From Pseudobdellovibrionaceae bacterium (lineage in GTDB: Bacteria; Bdellovibrionota; Bdellovibrionia; Bdellovibrionales; JAMPXM01): a DNA stretch of 5,184 nt. Below the pieces are notes generated by a model. That model saw only the letters and a program-made list of their open reading frames with translations. It did not search any database and was not told where the DNA came from. The translations under genes were made by a program, and so were the position numbers. Shown piece by piece: positions 1-5,184 of this stretch (position 1 is its first letter; each line of letters opens with the position of its first letter). Location: NCBI GenBank assembly GCA_913776405.1, contig CAJYOV010000144.1, forward strand, positions 1-5,184, in the 5' to 3' direction.

Positions 1-2
1 CA

Positions 3-215
3 CGAGTGGCTCGCGCTCTCGTGGTTCATCAAAACCGTTATGCGAAACCGTCTGCCGACGAGCTCGCAAAATCGGTCGAAACAATGGGGCCAATCGCAGG
101 TCGAGGGGATTGGGCACAAATGTTGAATCGTTACTTTGGTCAAGGCGGCGGCATGGAGCAGCGAGAAATTCATCTGAACGCGCTCTTGAAAAAACAGATT
201 CGCGGGCGCCCCTAA
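3..215 (+). CDS. C-terminal end of an unrecognised protein (5' partial)
   Basis: The reading frame is open from the left edge to a TAA at 213-215, giving 70 visible residues. A GTG at 6 could serve as a start, but there is no room in the window to see a ribosome binding site, and the frame stays open before it, so I read this as the tail of a longer gene. The composition looks like a real protein: a mixed charged helix (SADELAKSVETMG), a glycine-rich turn (GQGGGMEQREIH) and a basic C-terminus ending KKQIRGRP. There is no signal peptide, membrane segment or catalytic motif in this part. I cannot assign a family. It lies on the same strand as the lipoprotein gene, 75 bp upstream of it, so the two could share a transcript. 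No terminator-like hairpin with a T-run follows the stop. Confidence 0.6.
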   Translation, partial: RVARALVVHQNRYAKPSADELAKSVETMGPIAGRGDWAQMLNRYFGQGGGMEQREIHLNALLKKQIRGRP

Positions 216-265
216 GTTTATCGGTAGTCCAACGACCAGTTCTCGAAAACCAACTCTCATCTTGC

Positions 266-283
266 TATCGACTCGTGTCGATA
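266..283 (+). repeat. Perfect 7-bp inverted repeat (hairpin) ahead of the lipoprotein start
   Basis: TATCGAC at 266-272 and GTCGATA at 277-283 are exact reverse complements around the 4-nt loop TCGT. The structure ends 7 bp before the ATG at 291 and 1 bp before the AGAAGG Shine-Dalgarno-like string. No T-run follows, so it is not a standard intrinsic terminator. It could be an operator for a dimeric regulator or a leader hairpin affecting translation; the sequence cannot separate these, and chance is possible for a 7-bp stem. Confidence 0.45.
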
Positions 284-290
284 CAGAAGG

Positions 291-1409
291 ATGTTTCAGA
301 GTTGGATTTTAGTTCTTATCTCGGCGTTGTTTCTAACAGCGTGCGGAGCCAACGGCGGGTTCGGTGTTGCGACGAAGGCCTCGTTCGCTTCGAATGCGCC
401 AAGTGGAACTGATGACGACAACGGTTCAAGCGGCCCGACGCCGGTACCGGGTTCGGACGAAACGGGAGAGCTCGGTATCTGTTCAGAGCTCGCTCTTCTC
501 GGAGTAACTTGGCCGTCAACTCTATCGCTCGATCAACGGCGCTCGATGGCGTTAGGTCTAAATATCTCAGGCAGTTTTGAAGGCCACGACGGCTGGGCGA
601 ACTTAACAAATAATTTTGACGGCATGGGTGTTAGCTTCGGTCTCTTGAACCAAAATCTTGGCTCTGGGAGCTTGCAGCCCCTTTGGCTCAAAATGCGCGA
701 TCGCTACGGCGCAAATTTCAAAGCCCTTTTCACCTCAGCGCATTACTCAAGTCTTCTTTCCATGCTCAAGGCGTGGGAAAGCGCGAATAAATCAAACCTT
801 GTTGCGAGTTCACTTCAGGACTCACTTTTAGCGGATGGTCGTCTCTCAATCCTCGACGAAGAGGGCGAAAAAGAGGGCGACGGATTCTCAAAGTTCTTGA
901 TTGAAGAGAAATCTCTTTCCGCACTTTCCAACGAAGATGAAAGTGTCGACTGGGCCGTCGAGACTCTTTACACCGATAGCGCTGGCAAGAACTTTCAGTC
1001 GACGTGGAAAACAGAGCTTCTCAAACTCGGGGCGCATCCTGACTACGTTTCAGTTCAAATCGAGGCGGCTCTAAAGATCCACACGAAAGCACTTAACTAC
1101 ATGGCGACTTTAAAACTGACTGAGCGCCGCGCGTATCTCTTGATGTTCGATTTCGTTGTACAGAATGGCGGTCTCTACGCGGCGGATATCAACGACTACG
1201 AAAATTACTTTGGCTCGTCGATTCCGAGTGAGACCACGCGTCTAAAAAAGATTTTAGAGCTTCGTCTTCGCCATGTAAAAAGCGAGTACAAAGACGATGT
1301 CAACGCTCGCAAATCGGCGATCATCAATGGGAACGGCACGGTTCACGGCTCAAAGCGTAATTTCGAGTCCGAATACTGCTTCGATGGCAGCGTCAAAGTC
1401 ACAAAATAA
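291..1409 (+). CDS. Outer-membrane lipoprotein with lysozyme/chitosanase-like peptidoglycan hydrolase domain (predicted)
   Basis: Residues 1-18 form a lipoprotein signal: a hydrophobic stretch and the lipobox LTAC, with Cys18 as the expected lipidation site. Gly19 follows, so there is no inner-membrane-retention Asp at +2. Residues 37-60 are a D/G/S/P-rich linker. From about residue 84 the sequence resembles bacterial lysozyme-like proteins I recall: ISGSFEG (Glu97), then NFDGMGVSFGLLNQNLG (Asp110), then SLQP at 127-130. Later come MFDFVVQNGG (285-294) and INGNGTVHG (345-353). The Glu plus Asp in a DGxGxSFG context parallels the acid pair of GH46 chitosanases and related lysozyme folds; this is inference by pattern. 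Cys64 and Cys363 are the only other cysteines and could form a disulfide. AGAAGG (285-290) abuts the ATG with no spacer, and the n-region MFQS lacks basic residues, both unusual. The likely role is periplasmic cell-wall cleavage. Confidence is high for lipoprotein, moderate for enzyme. Confidence 0.85.
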   Translation: MFQSWILVLISALFLTACGANGGFGVATKASFASNAPSGTDDDNGSSGPTPVPGSDETGELGICSELALLGVTWPSTLSLDQRRSMALGLNISGSFEGHDGWANLTNNFDGMGVSFGLLNQNLGSGSLQPLWLKMRDRYGANFKALFTSAHYSSLLSMLKAWESANKSNLVASSLQDSLLADGRLSILDEEGEKEGDGFSKFLIEEKSLSALSNEDESVDWAVETLYTDSAGKNFQSTWKTELLKLGAHPDYVSVQIEAALKIHTKALNYMATLKLTERRAYLLMFDFVVQNGGLYAADINDYENYFGSSIPSETTRLKKILELRLRHVKSEYKDDVNARKSAIINGNGTVHGSKRNFESEYCFDGSVKVTK

Positions 1410-1456
1410 GTATCGTCAGTTGACCGGTTTAGCAGCGGCTACTAGATCTCTCGCAT

Positions 1457-2080
1457 ATGCGTCTTTCCCTGTTTTTATTTCTCGCTGCCGTTCTCAGCTC
1501 GTTTTCAGTTGAAGCCAGCACGCCAAATGCTGTCCCGGTTGTTCAAATTGAAGATTTCAGTGTTGGCCGAAGTTGGACCTGGGATTACTTCGATCCGAAG
1601 GGCCAGGTGTACTCAACCGAACGTTACACGGTCATCGCTCAAACCGGCGCACGCCTGACAATTGAAATGGCCTCCGATTACGACGGCGGCCAAAATTTCA
1701 AATCGCACCATCGCATGCTGGTCGATCTGAACAGCTGCCTTTTGGCTTACAAAAATCCCGTCCAAAAGAAACCTTGGCGCTTTCAACTCTTCTATTTGAA
1801 TCGCGGGCAGTGGATCGAAACCGATCCGCCGAACACCCTCGCTTTCGAAGAGAAATTCAATTGCAATTCACACATCTATTCTAAACCGTCGGAGCCTTAC
1901 CTAACGGTGACGGACGTGGTTGATGGCACTCCGGTCTTTATGCAAAAGCTCTGGCGCCGAATTGAAGGCACATGGTTTGGACTCGAGGGAGATGCGGCTG
2001 CGATTGCTGTCGCAAAAAACTTTAACGGCTCTCCCGGGGAAGTTTATAAGATGAAACTTCGCCCACAGACCTCTCTCTAA
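1457..2080 (+). CDS. Secreted/periplasmic protein of unknown function
   Basis: This is a 207-residue product. Residues 1-20 are a clear signal peptide: Arg2, a hydrophobic core LSLFLFLAAVLSSF and a small-residue cleavage site VEA|S, with no lipobox. The mature part is about 187 residues and rich in aromatic residues and alternating polar/hydrophobic strands (for example GRSWTWDYFD at 37-46 and RYTVIAQTGARLTIEM at 56-71), which suggests a mainly beta fold. It has exactly two cysteines, Cys94 and Cys136, which could pair in the periplasm. I do not recognise a family or an active site. The ATG at 1457 is the only start that keeps the signal peptide; an in-frame TAG lies at 1430-1432. No convincing Shine-Dalgarno precedes it. 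It begins 47 bp after the lipoprotein stop, so the two are plausibly one transcript, with both products in the envelope. A 161-bp gap then separates it from dps. Confidence 0.8.
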   Translation: MRLSLFLFLAAVLSSFSVEASTPNAVPVVQIEDFSVGRSWTWDYFDPKGQVYSTERYTVIAQTGARLTIEMASDYDGGQNFKSHHRMLVDLNSCLLAYKNPVQKKPWRFQLFYLNRGQWIETDPPNTLAFEEKFNCNSHIYSKPSEPYLTVTDVVDGTPVFMQKLWRRIEGTWFGLEGDAAAIAVAKNFNGSPGEVYKMKLRPQTSL

Positions 2081-2170
2081 TTTTGCCGTTTTTGACACGT
2101 TTCCGGGGCTATTTTGACGGCTCCTCCTTTTGAATCCAAAGTTTGAGATGAAACCGCGCGGACGGATTCG

Positions 2171-2180
2171 CGACATGTCG
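2171..2180. promoter_or_regulatory. 10-bp perfect palindrome, possible operator
   Basis: CGACATGTCG reads identically on both strands and lies 61 bp before the dps start codon. The flanking bases (G2170 and T2181) do not extend the symmetry. Dps genes are commonly controlled by oxidative-stress, iron or starvation regulators, but this palindrome does not match an operator that I can name. A 10-bp palindrome can also occur by chance in a 161-bp gap, though only rarely. Confidence 0.3.
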
Positions 2181-2212
2181 TCGAGAAGTCTCGTCACATT
2201 AGATTTCACTCG

Positions 2213-2236
2213 AATCGATAGGCTAATCGATAGGAT
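2213..2236 (+). repeat. Tandem 12-bp direct repeat carrying the dps ribosome binding site
   Basis: AATCGATAGG occurs at 2213-2222 and again at 2225-2234, each followed by two bases ending in T (CT, then AT), giving two 12-bp units in perfect register. Each unit contains the palindrome ATCGAT. The second unit ends in TAGGA (2231-2235), 6 bp before the ATG at 2242, and is the best Shine-Dalgarno candidate for dps. The repeat may be a regulator binding site overlapping the ribosome binding site, or simply a small tandem duplication. Confidence 0.6.
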
Positions 2237-2241
2237 TCAGT

Positions 2242-2928
2242 ATGGAGATGACTCAAATGGATAAATCGAAATCCCAGAACGCAAAATCAGACGCTCAGAA
2301 CCTTACAAAAGCGCCGGTGACGAAGTCGGGCCGAGCGGCACCGCTCTTAAATCAACGATCACCCGAGGTTCAAAAATACGGCGAGCGGTTCCCTGTTCCG
2401 GTTGGCATGAGCGACAAGGTCTGCGCACAGTCCATTGCTGGTTTGAACCAAGTTCTCGCGGACACGATGTTCTTGCGCGATATGTACAAGAAGCATCACT
2501 GGCAAATGTCGGGTCCGACGTTTTACTCGCTCCATCTCTTGCTCGATAAGCACTACGAAGAGCAAGCGGCCTTGATGGATCAAGTCGCTGAGCGCATTCA
2601 ATCTCTAGGCGGCATCTCAATCGCGATGCCTTCGGATGTCGCGGCTGCGACACGCATCGAGCACCCTCCAAAGGGCCGTGAAGAGGTTCCGGTTCAGCTC
2701 TCGCGCTTGTTGGAAGCTCACGAGATCATCTTAAAAGAATCGCGCGAATACGCGAAACAAGCGGCCGACGCAGGTGACGATGGCACAAACGACCTTTTAG
2801 TCAGCGGTCTCGTTCGCACGAACGAGCTGCAGTCGTGGTTCATCGCTGAACACTTGGTTGCGCTTCCAATGGTTCAAACTCAAGGCGCTCAAGAGACATC
2901 GAACTCATCGAAAGAGATGAACGCGTAA
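2242..2928 (+). CDS. dps: Dps-family DNA-protection ferroxidase with long N- and C-terminal tails
   Basis: Dps proteins form 12-subunit shells that oxidise Fe(II), usually with hydrogen peroxide, store the iron and often bind DNA under stress. The family core runs from about residue 58 to 210. It begins MSDKVCAQSIAGLNQVLADT, followed by the signature KKHHWQMSGPTFYSLHLLLD. All five ligands of the inter-subunit ferroxidase centre are present: His86, His98, Asp102, Asp113 and Glu117. Their spacing (12, 4, 11, 4) is that of E. coli Dps His51/His63/Asp67/Asp78/Glu82. The product has 228 residues against 167 in E. coli. The excess is a polar, Lys/Arg-containing N-terminal tail of about 57 residues and a Ser/Gln/Glu-rich C-terminal tail of about 17; the N-tail is a likely DNA-binding element. 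The ATG at 2242 has TAGGA 6 bp upstream; ATGs at 2248 and 2257 are alternatives, the latter with GGAG 9 bp upstream. It has no signal peptide, so it is cytoplasmic. Confidence 0.95.
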   Translation: MEMTQMDKSKSQNAKSDAQNLTKAPVTKSGRAAPLLNQRSPEVQKYGERFPVPVGMSDKVCAQSIAGLNQVLADTMFLRDMYKKHHWQMSGPTFYSLHLLLDKHYEEQAALMDQVAERIQSLGGISIAMPSDVAAATRIEHPPKGREEVPVQLSRLLEAHEIILKESREYAKQAADAGDDGTNDLLVSGLVRTNELQSWFIAEHLVALPMVQTQGAQETSNSSKEMNA

Positions 2929-2956
2929 CTCACGTCCGATGCTCAACTTTCCGAGT

Positions 2957-2986
2957 AGCTAAGAGTGCCGCGTGGTGCTCTTAGCT
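2957..2986. terminator. Hairpin 1 at the convergent gene junction (candidate terminator)
   Basis: AGCTAAGAG at 2957-2965 pairs perfectly with CTCTTAGCT at 2978-2986. Inside, two G-T wobbles and two C-G pairs extend the stem to 13 pairs around the loop GCGT (2970-2973). It starts 28 bp after the dps stop. The TAA stop of the convergent minus-strand gene (2981-2983) lies inside its right arm. No T-run follows on either strand, so it is not a textbook intrinsic terminator; its position between converging genes is the main reason for the call. Confidence 0.45.
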
Positions 2987-5184
2987 CGCAAGACCGAAAA
3001 CGGCTTGGCACGTTTTCGGTCTTGAGTTCATGCGCCCGTAACGCGTGTCCGACACATCTGATTTGAACCGTGCCGTCTGAAGTTCGCTCACGATAAAATT
3101 CGCAATTGATTTATAGCTCTCGTCGGTCGACGCGTAAGTCTGTTTTACGATCTCGGCCGCCGCCTTGACATCAGCTTCGCTCGTCATCGGCATACTTGCG
3201 AGTGCGTGGACCATGTTCTCTCGTAAATCGATATACCCTGCACCTTTCGATGCCGATTCGATTTCATGCGTTCGAGAGAGAAGTGAGTAGAGTATTGATG
3301 CGATCGCTGACTTCTGAGCAGCCGCAGTCAAAGAAGGCATAGCCACCAAAACCGATTTCACATAATCGCTCTTAAAGAAAGGGGCGTCCTTCGGGATGAT
3401 CGCCATGTAGGCGAAGACCGTCTCGAGCCCTGCGCTTTTTGCGGCTTGCGTGATGAGACGCTTCTCCGGTTCGGAGAAGCTCGCGCTTGAGAGCGCTGCG
3501 CCCCACGCGCGACCCGCAAACTCCGAGAGTTGAGTCGAGTTCATTTTGCCTGTGGCTGCGAGCTTGGCGTCGCGAAGATAAAGTTTCTTCGCGTTCGAGA
3601 TTAGGGCTGCTTTCGATGCGGCATTCAGTTTTGAGCCAATCTGCTGGAAAACAGAGAGCACTTCTTCAGCACTCATGGGCCCAAGTTTTCGATACTCATC
3701 AAAGTAAGCTTGAATGAGGTCTGGCTTTCCCGTCGAAGATTGATTCTCGCCGAAGTAAGCAAGAAGCCCAGTCCGAAGAGCCTTCTGATGGTTCTGACGA
3801 ACGGCAGGATCACTCTCAGAGTCCAGGACCGACTTGAGAATCGCGTATTGCGCGCGTGACTCCTTCAGAGCGGAACCGCTCTCGAGAACGCTCTTCAAAA
3901 GAGTTTGGTCCTTCAGAATTGTACGAATTTGAGCGTCGGTAAAGCGGCTCCAGACATTTGAATGCTCAAGCAGAAGCGACGCATGTGCATTGAAATCAGG
4001 GCTGGCTTTTGCGAACTCAGCGAACACGGGTTTAAGCACGATGCCGGATGCGACTTTCGAGAGTTTCCCGAAATCATGGTTCTTCGCCGGATAGAGAAAG
4101 TCTTTTGCGACCGACGCGTAATTCTCTGGAGAAAGCGAGCGTTTCGCCTCTTTCAAAAGTTCGAGGCGAAGCTGTTCGCCGCCCGCGAGTTTTTCGTAGT
4201 TTGAGCTGATGCCATTGAAGATCTGAACTTTGGCATCGTCATTGTCTGCGAAAACTTCGAGTGCTGCGTAGTACAGCGTCGATTTAAAATGAATCGGGCG
4301 CAGGTTGTAAGCCAAACCTAAGAGTTCGCTAGCATGGGGCTTCAAAAACGCGATCAGAGATTTCGTATCGAGCGGAATTCGCTTATTCGCCGCCGCTAAC
4401 ACAGCAAGGTAGCCGACAAGTGCCGTGCCCTGTTCAGATGTCAGCGATTTGTGGCCGAGGATATCTTCTTTCAAAACTTCGATCATGCGCTGGTAGACGA
4501 CATCGCCGACATGGTACGCGACCGTACTCAGAGAATAACGGACATTCGACTCTGTCTCGAGCCAAAGATCGTAGAGAAGTCGCCCCACGGGCTCTTTATA
4601 AGTTGTGCGGTGGAATTGGTTCGTTAAAACCGTTGCCAGAGCCGTGCGGTATTCAACAGCATCGGTAGGTCCAAGGCCCTTCAGCGGCTCAACGAGTTCG
4701 GTGAGAAGCTTGACGAGTGAATCGTCGAGCGGGATCTCTGTCAGATTCAAGCGCTTCAAGATCTGAGTCGATTGAGACCAGTTCAACTTCTTCAGAATCT
4801 CGGGCAGCGTTTCGATCGCAAGCTCAAGATTTGCGGGCGTAAGCATGTTTTCATCGAGGCGAGCCATGCGACCTGCGAACTCGGCTCCAGTGATAGAGCT
4901 TTCTAGCAGGGCGCCGATTAAGAATTTCATTTCAGAAACTTGGTAGAGAAGACGGAAGTCGTCTTGCTTCTGACGAACGGTCCAGTCTACGTTTCCATTG
5001 TCGGCGCGCATCTTGAGACCACGGGCGATGAAACCGAGAGTCTCTCGCTGCTGCGGAGCCGGTACGAGTTCTTTATATTGGTCGAGCACGTCGAAATGCT
5101 CAGGCTTCGTGTAATCGAGCTTGCGAACGATCTGCGTGATCTTTTGCATGTAAGCGCGTTTCAGAGAAGGAAGCTCTTTTAAGC
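2981..5184 (-). CDS. Large all-helical protein of unknown function (5' partial)
   Basis: The minus-strand frame is open from the right edge to the TAA at 2981-2983, giving 733 residues. The first ATG inside the window (5147-5149) has no Shine-Dalgarno, and the preceding 11 codons (LKELPSLKRAY) read like protein, so the real start lies beyond the window. Below, residue 1 is that Met. The sequence is a long succession of predicted amphipathic helices of about 12-20 residues separated by short Pro/Gly/Asn/Asp turns, for example 105-122, 143-157, 325-338, 404-424 and 605-626. This resembles an alpha-solenoid scaffold. I see no nucleotide-binding loop, metal motif, transmembrane segment or obvious sequence repeat. 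The only cysteine is Cys714, in the last nine residues. The N-terminal part that might reveal an enzyme, a signal peptide or an anchor is missing. It converges on dps, 52 bp between stop codons. I do not recognise a family. Confidence 0.85.
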   Translation of the reverse strand, partial: LKELPSLKRAYMQKITQIVRKLDYTKPEHFDVLDQYKELVPAPQQRETLGFIARGLKMRADNGNVDWTVRQKQDDFRLLYQVSEMKFLIGALLESSITGAEFAGRMARLDENMLTPANLELAIETLPEILKKLNWSQSTQILKRLNLTEIPLDDSLVKLLTELVEPLKGLGPTDAVEYRTALATVLTNQFHRTTYKEPVGRLLYDLWLETESNVRYSLSTVAYHVGDVVYQRMIEVLKEDILGHKSLTSEQGTALVGYLAVLAAANKRIPLDTKSLIAFLKPHASELLGLAYNLRPIHFKSTLYYAALEVFADNDDAKVQIFNGISSNYEKLAGGEQLRLELLKEAKRSLSPENYASVAKDFLYPAKNHDFGKLSKVASGIVLKPVFAEFAKASPDFNAHASLLLEHSNVWSRFTDAQIRTILKDQTLLKSVLESGSALKESRAQYAILKSVLDSESDPAVRQNHQKALRTGLLAYFGENQSSTGKPDLIQAYFDEYRKLGPMSAEEVLSVFQQIGSKLNAASKAALISNAKKLYLRDAKLAATGKMNSTQLSEFAGRAWGAALSSASFSEPEKRLITQAAKSAGLETVFAYMAIIPKDAPFFKSDYVKSVLVAMPSLTAAAQKSAIASILYSLLSRTHEIESASKGAGYIDLRENMVHALASMPMTSEADVKAAAEIVKQTYASTDESYKSIANFIVSELQTARFKSDVSDTRYGRMNSRPKTCQAVFGLAS
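2989..3024. terminator. Hairpin 2, 14-bp perfect stem, overlapping the 3' end of the minus-strand gene (candidate terminator)
   Basis: CAAGACCGAAAACG at 2989-3002 is the exact reverse complement of CGTTTTCGGTCTTG at 3011-3024, with an 8-nt loop. It lies only 2 bp from hairpin 1. Read on the plus strand it would fold in the dps transcript about 60 nt past its stop; read on the minus strand it covers codons for residues 709-721 of the large helical protein. No uridine tract follows directly, although the descending arm is T-rich. The likely role is bidirectional transcription termination or 3'-end protection of mRNA, inferred from place and structure. Confidence 0.5.

Larger units (their letters stand above)
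2081..2241 (+). promoter_or_regulatory. Intergenic region likely to hold the dps promoter and control sites
   Basis: This is the longest gap between genes in the window. Its left part has TTTTG at 2081, 2090, 2112 and 2128, including a consensus-like TTGACA at 2092-2097 and a second TTGAC at 2114-2118 exactly 22 bp on. Neither has a good TATAAT-like hexamer at 16-18 bp, so I do not define a promoter. The right part has a palindrome at 2171-2180, a CGAGA-AG-TCTCG inverted repeat at 2182-2193, and a tandem direct repeat at 2213-2236. No terminator for the upstream gene is evident. That dps is transcribed from here is inferred from spacing and from the density of repeats. Confidence 0.45.

Noticed and set aside
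204..211. GGGCGCCC palindrome at the end of the first gene as a terminator
   Set aside because: It has no loop and no T-run, and falls within the last codons; an 8-bp GC palindrome is not a terminator hairpin.
110..412. Plus-strand open frame overlapping the ends of two genes
   Set aside because: It spans the tail of the first gene and the start of the lipoprotein in another frame, with no ribosome binding site and no sensible protein character.
316..609. Minus-strand open frame opposite the lipoprotein
   Set aside because: It is Arg/Pro/Ser-rich, as expected of antisense translation, and the opposite strand has a well-supported gene.
2092..2120. TTGACA as the -35 of a sigma-70 promoter
   Set aside because: At spacings of 16, 17 and 18 bp the opposing hexamers are TTGACG, TGACGG and GACGGC, none resembling TATAAT, so no promoter is called.
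2303..2671. Minus-strand open frames opposite dps
   Set aside because: The dps frame has all five iron ligands, and the antisense frames have biased, low-quality composition.
3460..3480. 9-bp inverted repeat GCTTCTCCG-GTT-CGGAGAAGC
   Set aside because: It lies deep inside the minus-strand gene and is explained by coding for FSEPEK; there is no gene end or regulatory context nearby.
3867..3882. Inverted repeat AGAGCGG-AA-CCGCTCT
   Set aside because: The 2-nt spacer is too short for a hairpin loop, and the site is inside continuous coding sequence.
1..5184. CRISPR array, tRNA/rRNA, insertion sequence or attachment sites
   Set aside because: I found no regularly spaced repeats, cloverleaf-like segment, transposase-like frame or flanking terminal repeats.

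Overview
The window holds five protein genes of a Gram-negative bacterium with roughly even base composition. Two products carry export signals: one an outer-membrane-type lipoprotein, the other cleaved by signal peptidase I. The lipoprotein, the Dps subtype and the many helical or secreted proteins without a recognised family would fit a Bdellovibrionota-like or other delta-proteobacterium-like lineage. That placement is an impression, not a demonstration; no rRNA, tRNA or phylogenetic marker is present.

Layout. Positions 3-215 (+) are the last 70 codons of a gene that begins before the window. A 75-bp gap with a perfect hairpin leads to 291-1409 (+), a lipoprotein whose mature part looks like a lysozyme/chitosanase-type peptidoglycan hydrolase. 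After 47 bp comes 1457-2080 (+), a secreted protein of unknown function. A 161-bp regulatory gap (2081-2241) has a 10-bp palindrome and a tandem 12-bp direct repeat. It precedes 2242-2928 (+), a Dps-family ferroxidase/DNA-protection protein with complete iron ligands and long tails. Convergent to it, 2981-5184 (-) is the C-terminal 733 residues of a very large, almost entirely alpha-helical protein that I do not recognise; its true start lies beyond the right edge. Two large perfect-stem hairpins lie back to back at the convergent junction (2957-3024), the second inside the last codons of the minus-strand gene.

How the genes relate. The first three plus-strand genes are closely spaced and may be co-transcribed; the lipoprotein and secreted protein would both act in the envelope. 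The dps gene is set apart by the longest gap and is probably controlled separately, as expected for a stress-protection gene. Nothing ties the large helical protein to the others except the shared junction. I see no mobile element, CRISPR array, RNA gene or defence cassette. The points most worth following are the lysozyme-like lipoprotein with its ambiguous start, the repeat architecture upstream of dps, and the tandem hairpins at the convergent gene ends.
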